DNA from: Neoscytalidium dimidiatum
Lineage: Eukaryota; Ascomycota; Dothideomycetes; Botryosphaeriales; Botryosphaeriaceae
Assembly (NCBI GenBank): GCA_037367355.1
Contig: CM074703.1
Location: 3,224,001-3,288,000 of the forward strand
Length of the DNA stretch: 64,000 nt
Reading direction: 5' to 3'
Shown one piece after another: positions 32,099-43,066 of this stretch (position 1 is its first letter; every line of letters begins with the position of its first letter). Both the position numbers and the translations under genes were made by a program. The notes under the pieces are model-generated. The model did not search any database. It saw only the letters and a program-made list of their open reading frames with translations, and had not been told where the DNA came from.

Positions 32099-35000
32099 AT
32101 GGCCGACCAGCACGATAACCCTCGCTATCCCCGCGACCAGTCCGCGCCGCAGTCGATACCGCTACAGGACCTGAACCGGCCCCCTGACGCCGTCGACCCG
32201 CAGGCACAGCATCGCAGGACCCTCAGCGACCGCGGGAGGAGCTTGCTGCGGAGTCGCGACTCGCGGAATGCCAGATATGCCCCGATAAGTGAATCGAGCC
32301 CTCCGCGGGACGGAAATCGGCCGTCGCCCCTCCACCTGTCGACCCAAGGACTCCACAACGCCGGTGGCGGTGCTGGCTCGTCGCCGATAAGTCCTGTGGG
32401 AGATGTGGGAGCTTTTCAGAATGCCATTGGATTCGCTGGCCTGTCGTTCGAGGGCGACGGCTCCCACCAAGACCGGCCCTCGATGGTGTCGCCTGGGAAT
32501 CCTCGCAGCCCGCCTGTTTGGCTACACCCTAGCGACGATACGCCGTACAATAGCCGTATTTCTGAGGAGGGGACAACGGAATACTTCAAGGCGCCCGACA
32601 CCGACTCGGCACCCCAGAGCAGCACTCGCCACCTCACACCTACGACGCCCGGGCCAGAACCGAGGACTCCCGTAGAGCAGACCGGACGTTCTAGCTTCCA
32701 GAGTGTCCACTTCCTAACCCCGGAGCGGGCATCGCCAGGAAATGCCAGACTTGGAGACGATCTCAACCAGGCTGAAGCTGGTCTTCGCGTGTCCACTGCT
32801 GGCCTTGGACGTTCTGGCTCGGGCGGTCGTACAAGGTCCCTGTCTCCATCAGCAATTGAATCTCCTCTTCGGCGGGCTGGAACCATTATGAGGAATATTT
32901 CTCAGCGTGTCGTCAACATCAGTAACGAGCCTGAGCTGATCGAACGGGCCATTCGCCGGAAGTCTTCGCAGAAAAAGCAGGGAGAACAGCAAGCAACACT
33001 TGAGGAAGATGAGTGGTCATCGGCCAACCACGGGTACGGGCAGGATGGCGCCCCTCCTTCTCCACGTTCACCCCGCTCTCCAATCTCTCCTGGATCTCCT
33101 CTGGAGAAATTGCCATCACCTACACACCGACCTTCTTTCAATTGGAAATTGCAGGCAAATCCTCTGAGAGGCAAGTCTCTCGGCATTTTCCCACCAAACA
33201 GCCCCATCAGGATGAAGCTCTGCGATGTCCTCACGCATCCAGCTACGGAACCAGTTCTTCTTCTGTGTATCATTATGCAAACGATTTTGCTCACGATAGA
33301 CTCGGCTCGCAACGTGTACAAATATCCCAGGTCATCTCACTGGGGAACGACACCGATAGACTATTTTCTCTTGGCCCTTTTCGTAATCTACACCATCGAG
33401 ATCATAATACGTGTAATTGTTTCCGGTTTTATCATCAACCCTGTTGAGTATAGTACCATCAACCGTCAGATTGGAATGAGGCAGGCGATCATGGAGAAGG
33501 GCAAGAAGTTGTTTGCCGGACCTCAACGTCAACCGTCCGTGAAACGGTCGGAATCAACCTTTCCTCCGGAGCAGCCCGTGCTCTTCCGGTCTTTCACAAC
33601 CTACCAGATGGACGCCGACGATCCAGCGAACGTACGCCAACAGCAGAGAATTCGCCTTGCCCATCGAGCATTCTTGCGGCATTCTTTCAACCGATTGGAC
33701 TTTGTTGCAGTCGTGTCGTTCTGGATCAGTTTCATCATCGGCGTCTTTGGCGTAGAGGAACACAATCATGCATACGTCTTCCGCATGCTGAGTTGTCTGC
33801 GCATTCTCCGTCTACTTGGTTTGACCAGCGGCACGACAGTTATCCTGCGCAGCTTGAAGAGAGCCGCTCCGTTACTTGTGAATGTCGGATTCCTCATCGG
33901 GTTCTTCTGGCTGCTCTTTGCCATCATTGGCGTCCAGAGCTTCAAATCCAGTCTGAGACGCACCTGCGTGTGGAAAGATCCAACCGGTCAACAAGAAGAT
34001 TACACCACAGAGCAGTATTGCGGTGGCCATTTCAGTCAGAACGGTACAGCGGAACCATGGATAGCTGCTAACGGCCTACCCGGAGCCGACTTCCATAAAG
34101 GCTATCTCTGTCCCTATCCAGCTCAGTGTATCGAGGGCGAGAACCAATATAATGGCACTGTCAGCTACGACAACATTTTCCAATCGCTGGAATTGGTCTT
34201 TGTTATCATGACATCCAATACTTTCTCCGATATCATGTACCACTTGGCCGACAGCGATTATCTCGCAGCATGCCTCTACTTTGCCTTTGGCATTGTTATC
34301 ATGGCTTTGTGGCTGATCAACTTGCTCATCGCCGTCATTACGTCCTCCTTCCAAGTTATCAGAGACGAAAGCAAGACTAGTGCTTTCACAGCTCAAGAGG
34401 TTGCAACAGGACCCGAAGAAAAAGAAGCGGTGAAACCTAAGCGGCGCAAGCCCGCCATGTTGCAGATATACCTCAAGACAAGAGCTTTCTGGATCTTGCT
34501 CATAGTCTTTGACTTGATTGTCCAAGCTCTACGTAGTGACGAGATGAGCAGGAATCGCGAAAAATTCATCAACAACACAGAGACGGTGGTTACCGTATTT
34601 CTCCTTGTCGAGATCCTCTGGCGCTTCGTGGCAGATTGGAGGCATTTTCACAAGCGTCGGAGAAACCTATTGGATCTCTTCCTTGCCGTTATCACTACCA
34701 TCATGCAGCTTCCTTTTGTTAAGTCCCACGAGCGCGCATACGCGTGGATGACCGTCTTCCAGATTCTCCGGATTTATCGCGTGGTTTTGGCTGTATCTTT
34801 GACTCGCGAGCTCATTGTAAGGGTTTCCCACTATTCTTCTTGATCCTGCTACTGATTTGGTCAATAGATGACTGTCTTGGGAAACGTCTACGGTCTTCTC
34901 AACCTCATTCTGTTCGTGTTTCTCTTGACATTCCTTGCAGCTCTGTTCGCCGCACAAATATTTCGTGGAGAACTGCCCCCTGATGATGACGGTGAATCCG

Positions 35001-38000
35001 TGCGAGTGACTTTCGCTACTCTGTTCAATTCATTCCTTGGAATGTATCAGCTACTTTCCAGTGAGAACTGGACGGATGTCCTCTTTACTGTCACCAAGTA
35101 CGAGGTTGGCTACAATACCGCGTGGATTGGAGCCGCTTTCTTGATCATCTGGTACATTCTAGCAAACTGTAGGTCCATCAACATCTTTTTAGTAGTACTT
35201 GGCTTGTTACTGACATTAATCAGTTATTGTCTTGAACATGTTCATTGCTGTCATTCAAGAGAACTTTGATGTATCAGAAGATGAAAAGCGACTCCAACAG
35301 GTCAAGGCTTTCCTTCATCAGAAAGAACTCGGAGGGTCTGCGGCTGGTAATCTTGCACTGTCGACCATCTTCAAAGTAGGAGTTGGCAGAAAAAGAGATC
35401 CGCTCGACTATGGTACTGCTGCTACGGAAATGTTGCTAAAGGATGCCGTGGTTCGCGACTTCCTGGACGAACCGGAGCAACCATTACTCGCCGGAACTGA
35501 TTCCAATGTCCACAGCGGAGAAGCCAGGCCGAACGTTGCAGCCAATATAGTAAAGGTTGGCATGCTTACCAGACTTTGGGACCACTTTGTCCGTAGGGTA
35601 TGGCACCGGGAACCGAATCCATTTTATTCCAGGTTGGAGTTCTCCAAGGCCTATGAGGATCTGGATCCGCGCCAAATGGCGAAGGAGGTCGTTTCGGCGA
35701 CCGAACGCAGGAAGAAGGCGCAACGGGAGTATCTGCAAAAACATCCTTCGTACAACGTCTCGCTCTTTCTATTCAAGCCGCACAACCCCATCCGGAAACT
35801 TTGCCAGCGTATTGTGGGCCCGGGAAGAGGTGATGATCGTATCGAGGGAGTTGCTCCTTCAATTCCGGTCTGGTATGCTTTCTCGGCGTTCATTTATGCA
35901 GCGATCGTTGCCATGGTGCTTCTAGCCTGCATCACCACGCCCGTGTATCAGAAGGAGTACTTTGAAACGCATGGGTACAGCGTTTACAACTGGTTCGTCT
36001 ACACGGATCTAGGTTTCGGTATCCTTTTCACGGTTGAGGCACTCATCAAGGTTATCGCGGACGGATTCTTCTGGACTCCAAACGCCTATTTCCGAAGCTC
36101 CTGGGGTTTCATTGACGGAATTGTGTTGATCACTCTGTGGATCAATATTGCCACTCTTTTGCTCAACGAAGGAGACGTCTCAAGAGCTGTCGGTGCCTTC
36201 AAAGCGCTCAGGGCTCTGAGACTGTTGAACGTCAGCGACAGTGCTCGCAATACTTTCCACCATGTCATTGTTCGTGGCGGATGGAAAGTCTTGTCAGCTG
36301 CGTTCGTTTCCCTGAGCTTGCTCATTCCATTTGCCATCTACGGGCTCAACTTGTTCAACGGCCGCATGTACCTGTGCAACGATTCCGGTTCTGGGATTGT
36401 GGATCTCAACGACTGCACCGGTGAATATCTAAATCAACCGTTCAACTGGGACGTCCTTTCTCCGCGTCAGGCAGCGAATCCATACTACAGCTTCGACAAT
36501 TTTGGAGATTCTTTGTTCATTCTCTTCCAGATTGTCTCCCAAGAGGGATGGATCGACGTCATGTGGTCAGCCGAGAGTATCACGGGTGTTTTCAGACAAC
36601 CGAGCGACTTCGCTTCTCAAGGCAACGCTGTCTTCTTCGTTGTCTTCAACTTGCTCGGTGCAGTCTTCGTTTTGACGCTCTTCGTGTCCGTCTTCATGCG
36701 AAACTACACTGAACAGACTGGTGTTGCCTACCTCACAACCGATCAGCGCTCGTGGCTCGAGTTGAGAAAGCTTCTTCGGCAGATATCTCCATCCAAGAGG
36801 CCGTCATCTATGAAAAGGCGCGAGACATGGGAGGAATGGTGCTATCGACGCGCCGTAAAGAAGACTGGACGTTGGCAGAAGTTCATCACTTTCGTCCTTG
36901 TTCTTCATCTACTACTCCTCTGTCTGGAATACTATCCGGAGCCGTGGCAATGGGAGCGCACTCGAGATTTCGTCTTCTTGCTTCTCACTCTCATCTACAT
37001 GGCCAATATCATTGTTCGAATCATCGGACTAGGCTGGACTCGATTCCGGAGGAGTTCTTGGGACATATATTCGCTGTTTGCGGTGTTCGGAACGTTCGCC
37101 ACTACGATTCTGCTCCTCACAAATTTCGATCAACGCGTCTACGTGCAGCTGCATAAACTCTTCCTTGTCTCAATCACGCTCCTCCTCATTCCTCGGAATA
37201 ATCAGCTCGACCAGCTTTTCAAGACCGCTGCCGCATCGGTTGCCTCAATTGCCAACCTACTCGCCACATGGTTTGTCTTGTTCCTTGTCTACGCCATCGC
37301 TCTTACACAGGCGTTTGGTCTCACCAGATTCGGATCGCAAGAAAGCGGTAATATCAACTTCCGTACCGTCCCCAAGGCTCTCATTCTTCTTTTCAGGATG
37401 AGTAGTGGTGAAGGTTGGAACGAAGTCATGGAAGATTTTGCCGCCATCCAACCACCTTTCTGCACGGTGGGCGATGAGTTCTATGACGGCGATTGTGGCA
37501 GTGCGGAGTGGGCACGCGCTCTTTTCATCTCATGGAACGTGCTGAGCATGTACATCTTCGTCAACTTGTTCGTCTCGCTCATCTACGAGTCGTTCTCGTA
37601 CGTGTATCAGCGCAGTAGTGGTCTTTCGGTCATCAGTCGGGAGGAGATCCGCCGGTTCAAGCAAGCTTGGGCAGAGTTTGACCCCAACGGAACGGGCTTC
37701 ATTCCCAAAGAGAAGTTCCCCAGGCTGCTCGGAGTAAGTTCCGCTAAAAAAAAAAATTAACAAATGGCAGACTTGCTAATCCTTACAGGAACTCTCCGGT
37801 GTTTTCGAGATGAGAATTTACGACGGCGACTTCACGGTGAGCCGGATTATTGAGGACTGCAGCAAGCCCATGGCCGACAACGGTCTCCCGGTTCAAGGCA
37901 GGAAAGAATCGCCCGAGATTGACCTGCGCAAACTCAATATGCGCCTTTCGGAGCTTCCTTGCGAGGAGATCCGTAGGCGTAGAGCACGTATGAACAGGTT

Positions 38001-38975
38001 CTACGAAGAAATGCTGAACGGCGCGGATCCTGACCGAGGCATCCAATTCACTTCTCTGCTCATCACTCTTGCCCACTACAAGGTCATCAACGACAACAAG
38101 AGTTTGAGGTACGTCTCTATCCTATCTTTTAATAGGAACAAGCACTGACAACATATGACAGACTCGAGGAGTTCCTGCGCCGCAAGGCCCGTCTGCAGCG
38201 TGTCGAAGAGTCAGTGCAGCGCAAGATTGTCATCGGCTTCTTCGACACGCTCTTCTGGGCACGCCGCTTCCGTCGCGCCTTGGAAGCCAAGCGGGCAGGC
38301 CGCATGACTGCCGTACCTCAATTCGAGTTCACCATGGTCGAGGACGCCAGCTCCGCAGGCGGTCTCCGCCCCGGCTCAAACGTACCCTCGCCATCTCTCT
38401 CACCGTCCGCAGCCGGCCATCCGTACGGCACGCCCGGCGGAGACGGCGGTTACTTCGACTACCGCACCCCGAGCCCACCGACCATCGACACCGAGGCCGC
38501 GCTCCGCAGCCGCGCAAACAGCATCCAGAAGACGCCCGTGCAGAGCCGCGCGAACAGCATCCAGGCCAGCCCCATCATGAGCCCGACGCGCGGAGGCGCC
38601 CTGCAGAACATCCCGCTCAGCCCGACCATCAGCCCGACGACGTCGCCGCACGCCAGCCAGGCGCCCGACCCGGCCGACCTCAACTGGCAGCTCGCCAGCG
38701 CGCTCAACCTCAGCCGGCCGTCCAGCCCGCACGAGAGCTTCGCCGGGCCGAGCGCTGGAGGGGCTGGTTTGGGCCGGTCGAGCACTGTGCCCGGTGGCAG
38801 CTCCGGCGGTGCCGCGGCTGGTACCAGGACGAGCGGCGCCTCGGAGGGCCAGACGCGCAGCAGGCAGAACAGCGACGTCAGCGCGCAGGATGTGCTCGAG
38901 GTGCTGGACAACAGCATTTGGGGCGAGAGTATCAGGAGGAGCTTCACGATCAGGCGGCCGGGACAGGGTAGATGA
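32099..38975 (+). CDS. CCH1: High-affinity calcium channel pore subunit CCH1
   Basis: Five exons: 32099-34816, 34868-35168, 35224-37733, 37789-38108 and 38162-38975 (2,220 residues). Introns are 51, 55, 55 and 53 bp with consistent phases. This is a plasma-membrane voltage-gated-like Ca2+ channel with four six-helix repeats; with MID1 it forms the high-affinity calcium uptake system in yeast. A roughly 365-residue disordered N-terminus precedes repeat I (from about 370). Repeats II, III and IV start near 794, 1220 and 1555. Pore residues are MTSNTFS (about 703), SSENW (969), SQEGW (1443) and SGEGW (1733), giving the N-E-E-E filter known for fungal CCH1. S4 segments are Arg-rich in repeats I-III (LRILRLLGL, ILRIYRVVL, LRALRLLNV) but poor in charge in repeat IV. 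An EF-hand-like DPNGTGFIP lies near 1825, and a Ser/Pro-rich tail ends the protein. Repeats straddle exon boundaries, so single-frame calls would split the gene in five. Confidence 0.97.
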
Positions 38976-39730
38976 GGATGATTGAGGAAGCGAGAGAGGG
39001 AGATGGAGAGTCTTGTCCCGAGGTTTGGAGGTCGAGTCGTCGCTCCACCGGGATGATGAGTGTGGTGGCATCGGATCCAATCGTTCCCGTGCTTTGTGTG
39101 TGTGTGTCTATACCCCACACTTCCCTCACACCATCAAAAGGAAGAAGATGGATCCGTACGGGAAGAGAAACTATGTTAAGCGAGATCCTGGTCCTCTGTT
39201 TTTGTCGAGAAGCATTTCCCGTTCCCGTTTAGTCGCCTTTTCGCAGAAAGCGTTCGAACATTTCCGTCCCGGTTGTTTCTCCCTCCCCCTTCTCTCACCT
39301 TTCTTTTGGGGAAAGAGCGGTTACGGGAGAGTTGCTGAGGCATGTTGTGTTTGCGATGCGCGACAGGTTGGAGTTCTCTTGCGCCGTTAGTAAGGGGGCT
39401 GTTGTCGATGTTGTCGTTGTTGTTCGTCGGCGCAGGATTTGTTTTACGACGGGGCTGCGCTATGATGACTACTGCTGCACCACCATCACGCCGACGTCGC
39501 CGACGCCGCCGCCGCCGCCGCCGCTAACGGACGGGACGGGAAACCGGATGGGTGAAGAGAAAAACAAAAATAAAAGAGGAGGGTGTGGGCTAGGCTGCAT
39601 AGGGCTCATGTTCCGTTCACCGCAGGGGGGTGGTGGGAGGAGAAGGAGCAGTCGGCTGTGCGCGCGCGCAGACGGCATTATTGGCATGGGGAGTTGGTTC
39701 TTCCCCTCGGGATTTCGCATTATGCAGACG

Positions 39731-39806
39731 AAGTGCAAGATGCAAGATGCAATGCAGGGCGCGGCGCAGGGTGCAGGGTGCAGGATGCAGGATGCAGGAT
39801 GCAGGA
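39731..39806 (+). repeat. GATGCAG-type minisatellite
   Basis: About ten imperfect 6-8-bp units with core TGCAGG/TGCAAGA; the last copies are GATGCAG in tandem. Confidence 0.75.
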
Positions 39807-40532
39807 CGGGGGGAGGAAGCGTTGTGCAGATGCAGGAGGCGTGCAGAACAAAAAAAGTGGTAGTCGACATCTTTTTTTTTTTTTCCCTCTTTCTTTCTTT
39901 CCTTTCCGTCGAAGAGACACAGCTTCTTCCGCGCTTCTCTTTGGCCAAGGAGTGTGCGGGTTGGGTCGGATGGATGGATGGTAATAGTGCTCTCCCTTTT
40001 TTTTTCCCGTTATTCTTGGGGAGGGGGAATCTTGGCGCAGGAGGTTGCGACGGTGGTGTGCAGGGAACTTGGGGGAGGCGCGGTCGCAGAAGGGGTCAAA
40101 AGGTGGGAAGTGAAACTGGAACTTTTCTCTTCTTTCCCTTTCCTTGGCTTGGGGGGAAGGAGCAACACCATGTTCCGTTAGCATAGCGATGGCGTTATTG
40201 TCTTTTTTTCTTTTCGTGTGTGTTCTATCTCTCTATCTTGCCTACTTTGAGCAATCGGTCTCGTTTCTGGTGCGCGAGGTAATAGTGCTAGGGTTGTTCT
40301 TTTATTAGATTGTCACAGATATTGTACTGAGAATGTCCAGCGTCGGAGCTAGGGCGAAACTAGAATGGAGCGGGAGCTTTTTTTTTTTTTTTCCTTCCCC
40401 CTCGACTGAGATACGACGTGTGGCTGCTTCGGCGGTTTGATGCGTTGTTCATCCCGTGCGAGCAGTGCGTGATGGGGAACAGTGTGATGGGGTGGTGAGG
40501 TTTGGGGCGGTGTGCGTTGTGCGTGCGGACGG

Positions 40533-40561
40533 GCGTGCGTGCGTGCGTGCGTGCGTGCGTG
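40533..40561 (+). repeat. (GCGT)n microsatellite
   Basis: Seven uninterrupted GCGT units. Confidence 0.9.
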
Positions 40562-41863
40562 CTCGCCCTCGCTTGGGCCGTTCTGACGCAATAAGTGAAG
40601 GGATTGGACGGATGGAAAAGCAATATACGGAAGTGAGTCGGGGGGGTTTGGCTCGAAGAAATAGGGAAAACGGCGGGTCTATCACGCGGGTCGGCAAGAT
40701 TTCAGGTGGGTGGCGAGAGGGTGCGCGTATGAGAATTTCCGCGTCGGCCAACGGATGGGAGAGATGGTGGGCGAGGTGAGCGAGAGCGCGATAAGAATGG
40801 AAGAGGCGGCAGCAGCCGGGGGGGGTGCGGAGAGGCAGCCAGTTGTCAAAGCGGGAGTGGAGGTTCTGGTCGGCAGCACGCACTGCGTACAGCAAACAGG
40901 TCATTTGGCGGAGAGTGCGCGCGGGCAGTCACGCGGGCGCGGCAGCTGCGACGGGTTGCCGCCAGCTGGCGGGGGGCGTGGCCGATTTGGCGGCCGCGAC
41001 TAAAGAATACGAGGCACTTGAGTGGTGGCAGCAGGCGACGGGCGGGGCGAGGCCGGGCGGGGCGAGGCCGGGCAAAGGGCTTGTGGTGAGGGTGGTGACT
41101 GTGGTGAGTGATGGCAGCGGGAGTGCGGCTTGCAGAAGGGCGAGATTGAGCGGATGGTGAGACGTCGCACATGTCTGGTAGCGCGTCTCAGCAGGGGGTG
41201 CTGCGACGGGGATACCGCGACTGGGGCTCGCTTGTTGCGCCATATGCCGTGGGAGCTGGGAACTGGGCCTGTTTGCCGGGCAGACGGCCTGGACGACCGA
41301 CGCGGTAGGGCAGAGACGCATGCAGCGGGCGGCGGGCTGTGTTGCACGCCTGTTATGCGGGCTGAGACCACGGCGTCGGCCGGCCATGGACCATCTGACG
41401 CGGTGCTGAGGCAGTCCAGCTTGCCCGTACGGGCTCTCGACGACGTGACGCGGCGAGCATTCCCCGCGCCCGGTGCGCTCCAGGGGCCGCCCGCCGCCTG
41501 CAGGCCCAGCCCGCGACGCAATCTGGGGCCCAGCTCGCAGCTCGCAGCTCCCAGCACGCCCAGCTGCACCCTCCCGCTCCGGCTGCCTCTCCATCTTCGG
41601 CACATCCGCAGGGTATAAGGACGTGCCGGGGCCGCGTGCATGCAAAGGAAGAAAGAAGGGGAACAAAAAAGATAATACCACGCCTGCTGCTGCTGCACCA
41701 ACCGCGCCCGCTACCGCTACCGCTACCGCTCCCGCTCTTCCTCCACCCTCCCCTTCCCTTACCTTCGTGCCCATCACGCGCCAGGCGCCGTTGCTTTCTT
41801 TTCCAGCGCTGCCGGTGGCTTGGACCCTGCAGCTGCTCGCCACGTCTGCCCGCTGCTAATTGA

Positions 41864-41926
41864 CGCGCTCGCGCTCACGTTCACGCTCACGCTCTCGCTC
41901 TCGCTCACGCTCTCGCTCACGCCCAC
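41864..41926 (+). repeat. CTCACG/CTCTCG hexamer array
   Basis: About ten hexamers of the form CTC(A/G/T)CG in tandem, upstream of the small unknown protein gene. A shorter CTACCG array lies at 41709-41731. Confidence 0.8.
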
Positions 41927-42571
41927 GACACGCATCCACACGACCTTCCACGCCGCCACGCATCCGGCCGGATCGCCCTCGCAACCTGCACTCCCAGCAC
42001 AGGGGCTAGACGTCCTTTTCCTGTTCCTGAGCCTCCCGTTGCACCTGCCCGCGCCTCAGCATTCCGCAAGAAATTTGCTCGACCCGCCAACCCGCCTGCC
42101 TTGCCTCACCAACCATCCGGCTAGCGAAATACGCACTCTAGCTGCAACACCCTCCAGATCCTTATTTACCTGCCAACGCCCCGCCCGCACCGCCTGCTCT
42201 CCCAGCTGCACGCATCCCACCATCTTCTCCTGCTGCAGGCCGCCATTCACTTGGAAGTCTCTGCCCACCCACGGAAAGATACGCCACTCTTTGCACACGC
42301 GCTGCTCCACTTCGCAAGCCACTCGAGCCTCAGTGCAGGTCACCCGCACTAGCCTCCGTCACGCTCTCACGCCACGGCCCAATTCAGCACCACCGACTCG
42401 TCTGACCAGCCGAATTTGGTCCCGATCTCGCCGGAGACAGCACCTTATCTTGCTCTGCTTGTACCCTTTTCGACGTCACTGAAAGCATCGGCATCTGCGA
42501 TCTCTCGATCTCCCTCCCTCTCACTCCATCTCCACCACCTATCATCGACCGCGATCGGTGCAATAATCAAG

Positions 42572-43066
42572 ATGCCGCGCCACGCCTTCCGCCTCCCCTC
42601 CCTCCATCGCCTCAACACCAAGGACCTTGCCGCCCCTCCCACGGCAATTAACACGTCGCCCTCCGGCTCAGGCTACCAACCCCTCACCACGCCTCCCGCC
42701 GCCACCAACCCCCACTCGCACCACCACCATCACACTGACTCGACTACCCTGTCGCCATCTTCGACAACCTCGTCCGTTCCTGACAGCTTCACCTCCATCA
42801 ACTCCAACAACTCGTCGAGCAGCTCCTCATCAAGCTCGTCATCATCATCATCGCACCCTCGCATCCGCCACCTTCTCGCTCTGCGCCGCAAGCAATCGCG
42901 CATCAACATCGAGCGCGAGATTGCCGACGAGCAGGAGCGTTTCGGCGGCCCGGCTGGCGGCTTCTTGAGCGTCATGGAGCCAAGGCCAGGCGTCGCGCGG
43001 GTAGATGGTGGCGCTGGAGGCGTGGTTATGGGCGGCATCTTCGAGGTGCTTGGCGGCAGCCGTTAG
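42572..43066 (+). CDS. Small conserved fungal protein of unknown function
   Basis: Single exon, 164 residues, starting MPRHAFRLPSLHRLN after AATCAAG. The frame is open upstream, but this ATG begins the recognisable basic protein. The middle is Ser/Thr/His-rich and includes a run of about 14 Ser encoded by mixed TCN and AGC codons, so this is not simply a DNA microsatellite. The C-terminal part is charged: RHLLALRRKQSRINIEREIADEQ..., followed by GGFLSVMEPRPG. I recall this RRKQSR-type segment from small hypothetical proteins of related fungi, but no function is attached. No membrane segment or signal peptide is seen. It could be a small nuclear or cytosolic regulator; the sequence does not tell. 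Confidence 0.6.
   Translation: MPRHAFRLPSLHRLNTKDLAAPPTAINTSPSGSGYQPLTTPPAATNPHSHHHHHTDSTTLSPSSTTSSVPDSFTSINSNNSSSSSSSSSSSSSSHPRIRHLLALRRKQSRINIEREIADEQERFGGPAGGFLSVMEPRPGVARVDGGAGGVVMGGIFEVLGGSR

Larger units (their letters stand above)
38976..42571. other. Intergenic, low-complexity, no gene recognised
   Basis: 3.6 kb downstream of CCH1. It contains a CCG run (about 39493-39524), a GATGCAG minisatellite, long T runs (39872-39885, 40379-40392), a GCGT tetranucleotide array, and CTACCG and CTCACG hexamer arrays. Long frames such as 39332-40186 (+) and 40929-41843 (-) are compositional artefacts in my judgement. The part from 41860 may be a long pyrimidine-rich leader of the next gene. Confidence 0.6.

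Noticed and set aside
39332..41843. 284- and 304-codon frames downstream of CCH1
   Set aside because: They run through microsatellites and T runs and have low-complexity composition; no domain.
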